This document shows positions 9,301 to 14,850 of a DNA stretch of 22,658 nt, in pieces (within the stretch, counting starts at the first letter, position 1; each line of letters opens with the position of its first letter). Under the pieces are notes generated by a model. The model did no database searches. It saw nothing but the letters and a program-made list of their open reading frames with translations, and had not been told where the DNA came from. Source of the stretch: a virus. The position numbers and the translations under genes were made by a program. The stretch covers positions 1 through 22,658 of the IMG/VR virus record IMGVR_UViG_3300010883_000543; one strand, 5' to 3'.

Positions 9301-9494
9301 TGAAAACTTTCGTTTTTTTTTACTAAAGCACTAAAATCTTCTGCTGAACCTAAAACATCTTCGCCAAATGCTTGATAAAAATCATTTATATAAGAGTCGT
9401 CACTACTTATTAGTCTTCTAAAGTCTTCAAGCACACCAAACTTATCAGCTCCTCCTAGTTGATTGTATAAATCATCTATATAGTCGTCATTCAT
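318..9494 (-). CDS. Giant virion/ejection protein, 3058 aa, with zincin-like metallopeptidase motif
   Basis: This last gene of the virion operon occupies the place of T7 gene 16. Visible parts, in order: two 30-residue repeats at 5-29 and 35-58 (YIDDLY..LG..EDF); an acidic, low-complexity stretch to about 130; hydrophobic, glycine-rich helices around 530-560 and 619-645; a Glu/Thr/Pro-rich linker around 915-1000; a highly charged coiled coil around 1008-1100; an MGGPFFPL segment at 1311; a zincin motif HEFGHLW at 1733-1739 with a candidate third ligand Glu1798 in NEALA; long Lys-rich helices around 1900-2400; a conserved-looking C-terminal block with LGYRAIQVLKQASSM near 2625; a basic stretch near 2720-2755; and hydrophobic segments at about 2815-2837 and 2857-2885. 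It ends in (DL)9. The architecture resembles large polyvalent phage proteins and ejected virion proteins. I infer packaging in the capsid, entry with the DNA, and membrane contact, with proteolysis of the host or of itself. I did not see the DFDGD-type motif of crAss-like virion RNA polymerases. The ATG at 9494 lies 11 nt after the upstream stop. Confidence 0.85.
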   Translation of the reverse strand: MNDDYIDDLYNQLGGADKFGVLEDFRRLISSDDSYINDFYQAFGEDVLGSAEDFSALVKKNESFQPTSEEEVTDSVTGTETAPTGSSDSSVQVPILSSVSDVIEEQYESDVFKKQPQSFGVGGSQAFSKDIPPAPKPEDFGSDLIGQGMYKDELSEWQAKYAPEGLSSVGETQDKLSQEERALQQVEADKQDALSDLESQGKMDTPEYEAVSSDFQKEIDKLQNNIEGTKESIGDKEDIFSATNKYMASDDFKFEQDAITQEKDEYLSAIPGQDNVNIDFLKEYDEDRAVEVMTDSYGKYGFTFKKTGMGDAMIVESETGDPLYVDLNVVNKTENARTKKDLEDYLWKNRNTQEDDISLPEGMEFTDIKKEAEGVKLIGNVFEQLRDGKQLDPSAVLTLMRDQPSAVSKEIYNQFLDQTSQRLVDIKTYQNKLFKEISVFDVLEAQVGSLTEEEELKRQSLVDSYKKQQSILTETARLQNDINFAAGYGIKQNAIRDEQSGTTLGFLGNSILVGLENMGIGITDGYLGAEDWLDYMLSQGSHDLFEYLGVSLDSKKSIRASRKSFDKRSMSRKDKMEAVEKYIRGSLVDNLGSTTTEEYMNSEERTDVEKAAMGVLKSLPAMVTRVGGVPIGLFGQAYETVASEWMKNPDWKDMPLSDLFLVGGSIGVIQAALENYGLRTMFAKNALGRTFLSKVIKNVFKKSSAGMTKTAFEKLVAAETNSLLVNGAVRIVGGSLVEGETGFAQQVVDIGVKDFYNKTNGIPIYRVPEGVKARLENVGEATKLEAIGGALMKGAMVAPNMVLDGVKSSYMQKPLFDALWYEANSPRLRQDFVKTLKTNILQGNMTKNQAQSVLNDFKTMSGTMRSIPAEINNKTEAFNLLIEKQKIENTIDGKSQFLVKKENEKIAEIDKALEKLTEETPAETQTKEQSDADADVLSQLGVEVTGRPSSQTKSDAGPSINPSAVQPKTTEEVVEEAPETEVKLTEEQEVLTDEIAELESEMDSGDTAFTIEDSEVEISNLKGELKEEIAEKNEEIKKVRADKSLSKEERDDRIEEIKDEKKDLKEDADNEIENSNYNIKEAKKERRAIDRKIKKLKTKLDAIPKQSTETVDAQESTRVSPEMGEGDTELDITTKQETTQEADPTKVSETEETEVALEEEAKDLREVLNSSDGSPQFMLSSEPATPEIKAIDKKLGQVTRDKTLTKEAKSKINTKLRAERKVLTDKINLKSNKKTNKLVKIATTIVESMQDKLSEDVQTVSIDKKAKVYTVVIKENTELAEKVKKMGLKDLIGKRINLAMADQLKVDKKRMGGPFFPLIKKLFGKVAWASIDEASAREIIKGAVNADYTVVYNMNPSALDSNQVTLNTLIEKVVKAENSQELFDAMMKQVKASKFGKNGEMTPVVKKIATESNNINEFAQGFATLGVDIRAEIFNKVLPSSEVNATTEIGKLFQDMGISKESIRGENIEQFVSELPMGAITSVLQITDKAGKPVTKDTIDEALISLDQQKKEGLPPHTNYPVYIRGRIVGIMKETLPFWNLNKKYLNDINLKVAGIIKQKEKYTVTIGGKNRVVKVSNNPNGTRLIELISLKDTDKTEREISIPESNKTKTKTLIEKELGAITKIENIDKNISSAQAKSNSMRSASMTAGTSFAVSEPTAESYTQFVRKLSRSFPGLEVITESKDFDNIIKDIRSKSKGNTVLVTKSQNIYGAVYEGKLYLNPALANYNTPIHEFGHLWLNTAKVLRPELYKKGLELIEEDDTYINQIENNKDYQRVIKYMKATGSTEQEIRDYILNEALATAIGDKGESFTEAIKSKFVQWIDKLFELIKKLTGISKVTPEQLADMSLDDFTQAVVVDLMSETQLFKEAEVKSFSNELQLMTSPRNMSLNQAIEIGRSKDYSERAIRKVLLNPLDIKFREKYTEGEIDAALEVNIDLFSTLPKQFERIEGGVDQAIKLFNNVRTELAKFNKGKSLVEIQKKALSLLKNDSIFKSQQDQVQNELIVGLESAIREEYGIKRGSRNIKNEIASIKNKIEVGNEFENNLREKQLEIRNFIRKNLPVSKSYSQNKINKLIDTIIEGDLDTVKVSIDKALTIIEEQRKIIKKDTIKNIVDLIAKKSKASKNKSKSIDAKGIQFFKDILPIVIGIFNGKIDPISNQGLSPALKKSIEDTENIDVLLEKEMNGENLTVQEQSLLNKVYALNEFKDLNNLDIESLESLLKNIKEQGKMFRENLKANKVLEAEKKNEQKEKANSQIKKTNPLLFGEDGKVLDSQKIDNKIKSIFKTFIDKGLLKGLKDFKDSFKYSKISDYITSFTKNVISLNTLSNAMDRVVDGYTLFTDEVYRKLNKSESLALKYEQQAKDTLNNIAKESGYNNYSDVLSELAKKDRQNTTLLKRFKASNAFILKLKNNINYLTSDDLLRIFALSQNSEQRTQLKEMGMTEEQFENIEKILGDKLTGFAKNVIDMLTYDNYELVNKVYKELNGINLPRIEDYFPTMKVTKSISSDDTISANYFQTLNAQMDSALKERKDKQLDIRLSAGGFTLVLEQHLTSMSRFRAFGESVRDINNFFKIPSVDALVSTIPNMKESFNTLINNTVNPGGNQSAITDSAYQKAQSTFTGLVLGYRAIQVLKQASSMVNGFKRYNLNKSGRSKLPGVVSLPLDLTMYTLELSKTMLELSKDLAGFVIKGKNGKPIEGPIRKMMRLSPTLKSRLEKNFKGELGSLESGGKSRTYLREGEARRSRRNISADIRRRASGFFTAAGDLLGVLGHVPAYNADLRNGLTKAEALENFENYEQSEQAKRGTEKNILQAKGGVFAFMLTGFASTTYLQINSAITGLTNITRAAMQGKQARQQDVRDVLLKAAIANMLFTAMGSISKIFFGSDEDEEKAVYDVKIAMTGLGLLYRLPSVGYMLNSLDIAGRVVQGVSDGEEEYKRDSYRPSYVNAYESMFRKAEKDVKRYGYALASAKQILDIIMKGRIDPIIALIMAGYAEGGEDLEANINAAMGIGKSAMPVDLKKFVEKKYEGKGKKSRSSEVKDLDLDLDLDLDLDLDLDL
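321..374. repeat. Hexanucleotide tandem repeat (TAAGTC)9
   Basis: There are nine perfect head-to-tail copies of TAAGTC, 54 bp in all. Read on the - strand they are GACTTA codons and encode nine Asp-Leu pairs, residues 3041-3058 of the giant protein, directly before its TAA stop at 318-320. Read on the + strand in the frame of the 82-aa gene, they give TAA GTC TAA GTC and so on, which is the gene's stop plus eight more in-frame stops. The unit is a multiple of three and lies inside the - strand stop, so gain or loss of copies would change only tail length. Perfect identity suggests recent slippage expansion. An assembly artefact in copy number cannot be excluded. Confidence 0.95.
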
Positions 9495-9505
9495 AATTAA
9501 AAATA

Positions 9506-11722
9506 TTACTGGCTACGGTCACTAGCGTTTAAATTATTACTTACTTTTTTATTTGTTGAACCACCTCCTTGATTTCCAAGTGACTCTCTAACTATATCCT
9601 TAACAGCTTCCCCTACAACTTGATAAAACTCTTCATCTCCATCTGTATCGCCTAACATTTGTTCTGTATTTATGTAGCCTACATGGTCACCTATACGTAC
9701 AGCTATATTACCTTTAGGGTTATTCTCATCCATATAGGTAACTTTTATTTCTCCTCCATCATCTTTTACTCTATCCTTTAAAGCTTCAGGTATAAACTCT
9801 GGTGAATCTATAAGCTTTTTAATAGCTTTTCTACCTCCCTCTATTAAATCCCCACGATAGTCTGTTTCAGCTACATCATCCATATATTCATAGTAACTTT
9901 TAGTACCACCTTCACCCTGAGAATCACGTACTATTACCTTGTTAAGATTCATAATCTTTTCATCATATGGTATATCTTGATATGCAGTACCCTGAAATAT
10001 ATTATCAGATACTTTCCCTGGATATTCTATTAAACTACCATCCTTTATAGAAATCAAATCAGCCCACAAACTATCAAACATATCCTCACCAGTAGGAGAT
10101 TTTACAATTTTAGCTGCCTCACCTTTTTTCTTTACTTTAAACGCATAGAACTTTTCCCCAACCTTTGAAGCATAACCATTGGAAACATCGTCTGCGGTTG
10201 CTGTAATACCTACCCTGTCTAACGAAGTAATCTCAGGGGTTTTAGCACCTGCCTGTTGATTCCATCTTTCTTTTAGGTTTTTCAGAGCCATTAAAGACTC
10301 TTCTCTATCTCCTTGAATCCCTTTCCTTAAAAGATTTCCACCATTAAAATTATCTTTATCTCTTGCTGTTATTTTTGGTGGATTTGGAGTTGGTCTAGGT
10401 TGGGTTAACCCACCAATTGCTACCTCCTGCTTCATGTCTAGTTTAGAGTATAGTCTAGTTTTAACTAAATCTCTTACAATTTTATACTGCTCATCAGTAA
10501 GCACTGACTTGTACCCTTGTATATTCTCATCCCAGACCTGCTCATAAAGATAATTAACCCCTGTGGTTGTTGTAGGTTCTACACCTAATTCATCCTTAGC
10601 GTACTCCTCACCGAACTGACTGTATGCATCCTTAACAAAAGAGTTAGAACCTGTAGCGTCTATATTATTATCTGTAGCATAATCAGGGTGTGTTTCTCTA
10701 ATCCACTTTCTAAAAGCAGTACCCTGTGCTTTATCTTCAAGAGATGGAACCTCAAAAGATTCTGTGGTCTTTAGGTTATCTTGTGCTTTTTCATATTCTG
10801 TTGAGAAAGCAGGGTCAAATGCATTACCGTTATATCTTCCATAACTACCTAGAATGGTAGCCACTGCTTCACTTCCTTCAGGAGCTATCTCGTCTATAAG
10901 TGCTTCTAATGCTGCTCCACCCTCTCCTTTAAACTCTTTTAATAAACCTGGATATGTTTCTTTAGTAACTTGATAATTAGAACCATATTTTTTTTTTGCA
11001 AACGCCTCTACAACCTCACCTACTTTACTTAAAGAGCCATCTATAAGAGCGGTAAGGTCTACATTATCCGTCTTTTGGAACATTAGTACATTCATCTGGG
11101 TTAGGCTTTTTGTTTCCCCAGGAAGTGCGTCTCCCTTTTTCTTTGCTTTACCATCAATAACATCTTGCTCTGTAGCAGTCCTTACAAACCCAAGGTTTCC
11201 AGTATCTCCATTAACATCTAAAACAGCATTATTAAGATTAGCAAACCCTTCAACTAAACTTGCTCTAAGCCTTTCCTGTTTTGAATTTAAAGGCTTACCA
11301 TTTAAACCTTTAGTTCTTTCTGCAAAATCCTTAAACGCTAAATCTAGATTTGATGCATTGTTCTTAACCATTGTAAAATCATCAGAAAGATTTTGCTGGA
11401 ACATGTTAAACTCAGAAGGTTTTACAAGACCCCTCTTCATTAAATCATAATAATTAGCAGAAGCCTGACCAGCGTTATTAGCACCCGACATAACAAACTG
11501 TCTAATATTTTTTGAGCTGTACTGGTCTATATCATTTAATGCTTCTTGTTGGTTTCGGTATACATCATCTAGTTCCTTCTTACGAGTTATCCTATCGTCT
11601 CGAATATCTTCAAATCTTTTAGTTATATCCTTTGCTTCCTGTGCCCAGTTTATTTGTGACTGAGGGTTAGCTCTCTCATAAACATCAAAATCTATTTTGC
11701 TTTTTGAAAATTGATTAGCCAT
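9506..11722 (-). CDS. Internal virion / ejection (cargo) protein, 738 aa
   Basis: This hydrophilic protein is helical at the N-terminus (about 1-150, with heptad-like charged stretches such as ITKRFEDIRDDRITRKKELD) and mixed alpha/beta further on. Two regions are rich in Lys-Lys-Lys-Gly (near 190-200 and 535-545), and a Pro-rich hinge lies near 443-453 (QPRPTPNPPK). There is no signal peptide, no obvious membrane segment and no catalytic motif I can name. The C-terminus is a Gly/Asn/Ser-rich tail. Its size and its position between a gp14-like protein and the giant protein match T7 gp15 (747 aa), a tube component of the ejected DNA conduit; crAss-like phages also carry cargo proteins here. That role is inferred from position and size, not from sequence similarity I can prove. 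The ATG at 11722 is 2 nt after the previous stop, in an A-rich context (AATAAAAATGGC), which supports translational coupling. Confidence 0.72.
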   Translation of the reverse strand: MANQFSKSKIDFDVYERANPQSQINWAQEAKDITKRFEDIRDDRITRKKELDDVYRNQQEALNDIDQYSSKNIRQFVMSGANNAGQASANYYDLMKRGLVKPSEFNMFQQNLSDDFTMVKNNASNLDLAFKDFAERTKGLNGKPLNSKQERLRASLVEGFANLNNAVLDVNGDTGNLGFVRTATEQDVIDGKAKKKGDALPGETKSLTQMNVLMFQKTDNVDLTALIDGSLSKVGEVVEAFAKKKYGSNYQVTKETYPGLLKEFKGEGGAALEALIDEIAPEGSEAVATILGSYGRYNGNAFDPAFSTEYEKAQDNLKTTESFEVPSLEDKAQGTAFRKWIRETHPDYATDNNIDATGSNSFVKDAYSQFGEEYAKDELGVEPTTTTGVNYLYEQVWDENIQGYKSVLTDEQYKIVRDLVKTRLYSKLDMKQEVAIGGLTQPRPTPNPPKITARDKDNFNGGNLLRKGIQGDREESLMALKNLKERWNQQAGAKTPEITSLDRVGITATADDVSNGYASKVGEKFYAFKVKKKGEAAKIVKSPTGEDMFDSLWADLISIKDGSLIEYPGKVSDNIFQGTAYQDIPYDEKIMNLNKVIVRDSQGEGGTKSYYEYMDDVAETDYRGDLIEGGRKAIKKLIDSPEFIPEALKDRVKDDGGEIKVTYMDENNPKGNIAVRIGDHVGYINTEQMLGDTDGDEEFYQVVGEAVKDIVRESLGNQGGGSTNKKVSNNLNASDRSQ

Positions 11723-11724
11723 TT

Positions 11725-12552
11725 TTATTGTATTTTAACTGGTTTTCCTGTAGAAGGGTCTAAATATTGATAACCCGATAGGGAAGGTATTGTGTTACTG
11801 TATATTTGGTTACCATATGGACCCGTTACATTTAAAGTATTTTTATCAAATGAAAACTTGTTTTCATTATTGTTAAATATATCTTTTGTGTCGTCTCCAA
11901 GAGTACGATAATAAGCAGATATATCAGCCTCTGATACACCTTCATGGCCTATGCCATCAAGACCTTTATAGAATCTGTTAAACTCTCTATCCTGCTTATT
12001 CTTACTATATAATGGAGCTACAGAAGCTATTGAGTCTACTCCCTGTGTAACACTTTGTATCATCTGTCTTTGAGCATTTGCTTTTAATATCTCTGCGTCC
12101 CTAAGTCTCATGTTCTGCTCCCTTGCATTAGATACGTCCATCTCTATTAATTGCTGGTTTATAGCGTCCTTAGAATCAAGCTTGTCACGCTCTAATTTTG
12201 AGAGCTGCTGACCCATAGCTATACGTGTAGCCTCACCTCTTTGTGCTGATAACGCACCAACCCTACCTACGCCAGCGGCTAATCCACGAGAATCACCCTC
12301 CTGGAGTGCTTCTATTGATGTTTGGTCTGTAGCAAGAGTCGATTCAAAAGCGGCCTCGTATGCGTCAATTGGTATCGTTAAGGCTTCATAGTAGTCTATT
12401 TCAGCCCTTCCTGTTGCCCTCTTCATATCTTCTTCCGCTGCAAGGGCCGCCTTATCTGCAGCATCTTGAGCATTTTCTGCTTGATTATATGACATTATAG
12501 CAGTACCCACTGTTCCTGCTATTCCTACTACTGCTGCTGTTGTTACCGCCAT
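11725..12552 (-). CDS. gp14-like internal virion protein, 275 aa
   Basis: The N-terminus is a short hydrophobic Gly/Ala/Val helix (residues 5-20, AAVVGIAGTVGTAIMS). A long Ala/Gln/Glu-rich helical region follows at 23-160, with the glycine-containing segment GDSRGLAAGVGRVGALSAQR at 86-105. The C-terminus (about 185-275) is less helical. A membrane-active N-terminal helix followed by an Ala/Gln-rich coiled-coil body is the pattern of T7 gp14-type internal virion protein B, which on infection inserts in the outer membrane as the outer part of the DNA-ejection conduit. The neighbours agree: a GNAT protein upstream, in the T7 gp13 position, and a gp15-sized protein downstream. The start is 1 nt after the GNAT stop and the end is 2 nt before the next start, so production is probably tightly coupled. 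The function is inferred from composition and synteny; no enzymatic motif is present. Confidence 0.75.
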   Translation of the reverse strand: MAVTTAAVVGIAGTVGTAIMSYNQAENAQDAADKAALAAEEDMKRATGRAEIDYYEALTIPIDAYEAAFESTLATDQTSIEALQEGDSRGLAAGVGRVGALSAQRGEATRIAMGQQLSKLERDKLDSKDAINQQLIEMDVSNAREQNMRLRDAEILKANAQRQMIQSVTQGVDSIASVAPLYSKNKQDREFNRFYKGLDGIGHEGVSEADISAYYRTLGDDTKDIFNNNENKFSFDKNTLNVTGPYGNQIYSNTIPSLSGYQYLDPSTGKPVKIQ

Positions 12553-12553
12553 A

Positions 12554-12964
12554 TTATATTATTTTAATCATTTCTTGTGTATAATTACTACCCTCCACAA
12601 AACCTATTTTTTTATAGGTATTTATTAGTGGCTGGTTTTTAATCAGTGCGTATATATATTTTTTACCAAGTAACAATGCTTCGTTACTTATTTTATTAAT
12701 TAACAATTCTAAAGCCTCCTTTCTTTTTTGTCTATCCTTATAATTTATGTTAGAGATAATCCAATCACACCACACTGCTTTTGAATTTGTGTTATATATA
12801 AACCCTGCACACACAGGTATATCGCCATCATAAACTATAAACCCACCCTTACCATTGTCAGGTAAAAAGTCTCTAGATGGAGGTGTCCACCTCCAGTCTG
12901 TCCACCATCCACACAATATATTGTCGTAGTCTGACTCTTTTAATGGTATAATGTTTAAGTTCAT
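12554..12964 (-). CDS. GNAT-fold acetyltransferase-like protein, 136 aa (T7 gp13 position)
   Basis: The protein shows a GNAT outline: an N-terminal strand (LNIIPLKESDYDNI), a central strand pair GGFIVYDGDIPVCAGFIYN at 40-58, strand 4 with AVWCDWIISNI at 63-73, an amphipathic helix after RKEALELLI, and the C-terminal strand-helix motif NQPLINTYKKIGF at 110-122. GNAT enzymes use acetyl-CoA to acetylate amines. The pyrophosphate-binding loop, normally Q/R-x-x-G-x-G/A, is replaced here by KDRQKRKEA without glycines, so catalysis is doubtful. Aromatic WWTDWRWTPP at 20-29 is notable. In T7 the gene at this place encodes internal virion protein A (gp13, also about 138 aa), whose family I recall as GNAT-related. 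I chose ATG 12964 over the in-frame GTG at 12970, because the GTG overlaps the TATCTTTG promoter-like box. It is 1 nt from the next gene. Confidence 0.78.
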   Translation of the reverse strand: MNLNIIPLKESDYDNILCGWWTDWRWTPPSRDFLPDNGKGGFIVYDGDIPVCAGFIYNTNSKAVWCDWIISNINYKDRQKRKEALELLINKISNEALLLGKKYIYALIKNQPLINTYKKIGFVEGSNYTQEMIKII

Positions 12965-12969
12965 TACCA

Positions 12970-12977
12970 CAAAGATA
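12970..12977 (-). promoter_or_regulatory. Promoter-like -7 box TATCTTTG before the GNAT gene
   Basis: The 20-nt gap between the 287-aa and GNAT genes carries TATCTTTG within TTATCTTTGT. The same ten bases occur ahead of the 320-aa and 95-aa genes. It matches the Bacteroidota -7 consensus TAnnTTTG; I see no convincing -33 TTTG about 20 nt upstream. Transcription would begin within about a base of the GNAT ATG, giving a leaderless message, or would mainly serve the three internal virion genes downstream. Confidence 0.5.
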
Positions 12978-12984
12978 ATAAAAT

Positions 12985-13848
12985 CTATGGAAAACTTTGC
13001 ATCACACTTGAGCCTACTGAAAATAATTCAACTGGTAAAGGGTTAGAATTTTTAAGGGTAAAATTTAAGAAGTACCCACGAGCACCATGAGACTCCGCTA
13101 CAGCATTCTTAATAAAGAACACAAACTCACCAACTGTAGGTGGATTTTGTGGTATTGTGGCTGGGTCTGGGGACGCTGTGTTTAAAGTTATAGACGATGG
13201 TGTTACCACTCCTGCTGCATCAGTAGTGCTTTGGTTTACAACACTTAATACAACACCTGAAAATAAAGGTGTTGCTGCTAAGGTTGGTGCCACAGGTATT
13301 AAAGGCTGAGGGACAGGTGGTTGAACTATTGTTCCCACATATATTATATCCCCCACACTTAGTATACTACCTATATCTACATTAAACGTAACTACAACTG
13401 CAGTTGAAGGGCCTGTAACTGTTACCGCTTCACCAATACCATTAGCTGACCTAGCTCTAAAGTTTAATGTATCTGCATTTTCTCTTAAAAATGTAAACCA
13501 CTCACCCTCTTTTTGAACAAAGTACGTAGAAAGCATAGAACCTGTACTTAAGTCAGAGAATAAAGATGTACACTCCCACCTGTCATCACTCTCATAAGAC
13601 ATTGTCTTAAACAATTTAATATCCATAGGCTGAACATTAAATACTGATGTAATCTGAGAGGCATACTGCTCCTCATAGTATTTATTACGTGTATCGTTTG
13701 TGTTGTGCCTGTATAAATTACCCTTGTCCCAACTATAAAAAAAGCCATTCATTCCTTTCATAAACTCTGGTTTATAAGAATAAAAAGAAGGCCATCCTTT
13801 TACTGATGCGCTATAAGATACTGTGTATGCTTTGTTTTCTTCCGCCAT
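12985..13848 (-). CDS. Conserved tail/virion protein, 287 aa (KGWPSFYS family)
   Basis: The N-terminal half has the pattern SASVKGWPSFYSYKPEFM (13-30), GMNGFFYSWDKGNLYRHN (32-49) and QITSVFNVQPMDIKLFK (65-81). I recognise this from a structural protein that accompanies the nozzle/stabilization gene in crAss-like and other Bacteroidota podoviruses. Residues 155-245 are a beta-rich insert (VGDIIY, SGVVLSV, SITLNT, VGEFVFFIKN) containing a Pro-rich run at 177-190 (QPPVPQPLIPVAPT). The C-terminus (254-287) returns to conserved-looking sequence with ARGYFLNFTL and VELFSVGSSVMQSFP. There is no signal peptide or membrane segment. The place in the operon suggests a tail component assembling with the 1764-aa protein. 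The start at 13848 sits in AATTAAATAATGGC, identical to the start context of the preceding gene. The family match is from memory; the exact virion role is unknown. Confidence 0.72.
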   Translation of the reverse strand: MAEENKAYTVSYSASVKGWPSFYSYKPEFMKGMNGFFYSWDKGNLYRHNTNDTRNKYYEEQYASQITSVFNVQPMDIKLFKTMSYESDDRWECTSLFSDLSTGSMLSTYFVQKEGEWFTFLRENADTLNFRARSANGIGEAVTVTGPSTAVVVTFNVDIGSILSVGDIIYVGTIVQPPVPQPLIPVAPTLAATPLFSGVVLSVVNQSTTDAAGVVTPSSITLNTASPDPATIPQNPPTVGEFVFFIKNAVAESHGARGYFLNFTLKNSNPLPVELFSVGSSVMQSFP

Positions 13849-13857
13849 TATTTAATT
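13844..13857 (-). promoter_or_regulatory. Translation start context AATTAAATAATGGC (287-aa gene)
   Basis: These 14 bases across the start codon are identical to those at the start of the 322-aa gene (14830-14843). There is no purine-rich Shine-Dalgarno sequence. An A/T-rich leader with A at -3 is the usual Bacteroidota arrangement, and it supports the chosen starts of both genes. Confidence 0.6.
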
Positions 13858-13865
13858 GTTTGTTT

Positions 13866-14834
13866 TTAACAAGTTGATACCGATGAAACAACACCGTTAG
13901 TATCAACTGTTACAAAATTATTCACACCCCCTATAACAACTGGGTATATTCCTGCTGGCATAGGTGTTACACCATTAATATCTTCAAACGCCCAGTCGTT
14001 TACACCTATAATAGAAGACACCCCAGTAGAGGTGTATACCGATGCTGTATATATAAAGTTACCCACTGTACCGCAAGCACCATCTATAACACCAGCATCA
14101 AACATATTTAAGCTTATTGGACAAAAAACATCTAAATAAGATACATTATTTTCACATAACACATCTACAATAACAGATAAAGAGTTACCCGCTGATATTG
14201 GCTTAGGTATTACCATTGTAAGCGTTTCATTAGCCTCTCCAAACAGGTTAACGTCTGCTGGATTAAATGGCCCCATAGATACATTTATAAGGCTACCACT
14301 TGGGTCAGTGTTTACTTCAAAAGACTGTGTTAAAATATTAAATATAAATTCACTACCAAAGAACTGTTGGTTATTACTACCAAAGTCAGAACTAATTGTT
14401 GTGCCGCTACAGGTATATGTCCCTCCATTTATAGATGATGCATAAGTACCTACAACTCCCTCTATATAACCCTGAACAGGATGACTGTACTCTGAAGCAG
14501 ATACCCCATCAAACGTCCATGTCAACTGAGATGGTGTAGCTTTTGTGTTGTACTTTATTATTACTGCCCCCGTCCCTGAACCTAAATCATAGTTAAGTTT
14601 ATATTTACCAGCACCACCAGTTATACGTTTAGCTTTTAAACCACAGGATAAAACACATGGTGCACACGATTGGGGAGATGATAGCACCCCACTTAACACC
14701 TGTCTTGTGGTACCTCCAAAAGAATACCATCCATCAGGAGCAAGTATTGTTAAGTTAGTGTCAGAAAAAAGTTGTGTCGCAGCACCAAAGCTAGGGCCTC
14801 CAAAAAAAATTGTTGTTGAGTTATTACAAGCCAT
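13866..14834 (-). CDS. Tail-surface / appendage protein, 322 aa, with two terminal Cys-ended modules
   Basis: This Ser/Thr/Gly/Asn-rich, beta-type protein has few charged residues, as is usual for phage tail fibres or appendages. Residues 18-57 form a module with an SDTNLT strand, a PDGWYSFGG turn, an RQVLSGVL strand and a final Cys57, followed by CAPCVLSC (57-64). Residues 279-322 look like a second copy: FEDINGVTPMPAGIYPV, then VTVDTNGVVSSV, with the chain ending in Cys322. The last 49 residues of the 1764-aa protein have the same plan. The middle (70-270) is beta-rich with no motif I can name. There is no signal peptide or membrane segment. It sits between the nozzle and the 287-aa tail protein, 16 and 17 nt away, so a tail-tip or receptor-contact role is likely but inferred. 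Some of the cysteines may bind metal or form disulfides. Confidence 0.68.
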   Translation of the reverse strand: MACNNSTTIFFGGPSFGAATQLFSDTNLTILAPDGWYSFGGTTRQVLSGVLSSPQSCAPCVLSCGLKAKRITGGAGKYKLNYDLGSGTGAVIIKYNTKATPSQLTWTFDGVSASEYSHPVQGYIEGVVGTYASSINGGTYTCSGTTISSDFGSNNQQFFGSEFIFNILTQSFEVNTDPSGSLINVSMGPFNPADVNLFGEANETLTMVIPKPISAGNSLSVIVDVLCENNVSYLDVFCPISLNMFDAGVIDGACGTVGNFIYTASVYTSTGVSSIIGVNDWAFEDINGVTPMPAGIYPVVIGGVNNFVTVDTNGVVSSVSTC

Positions 14835-14843
14835 TATTTAATT
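14830..14843 (-). promoter_or_regulatory. Translation start context AATTAAATAATGGC (322-aa gene)
   Basis: The 14-base start region is identical to the one at 13844-13857. It lies in the 16-nt gap after the 1764-aa gene and shows no Shine-Dalgarno sequence. It fixes the start at 14834. Confidence 0.6.
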
Positions 14844-14850
14844 ATTTTAT

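Noticed and set aside
318-9494. Giant protein as a crAss-like virion RNA polymerase
   Set aside because: I searched for a DFDGD/DxDxD-type active-site motif and found none; the DLDL tail is a simple repeat with no catalytic context.
12965-12970. GTG start extending the GNAT protein by two residues
   Set aside because: The GTG overlaps the TATCTTTG box; the ATG at 12964 gives the expected GNAT N-terminus.
13548-13748. 66-codon - strand frame inside the 287-aa gene
   Set aside because: It is a shifted frame wholly inside a well-supported gene, with no start context and an implausible composition.
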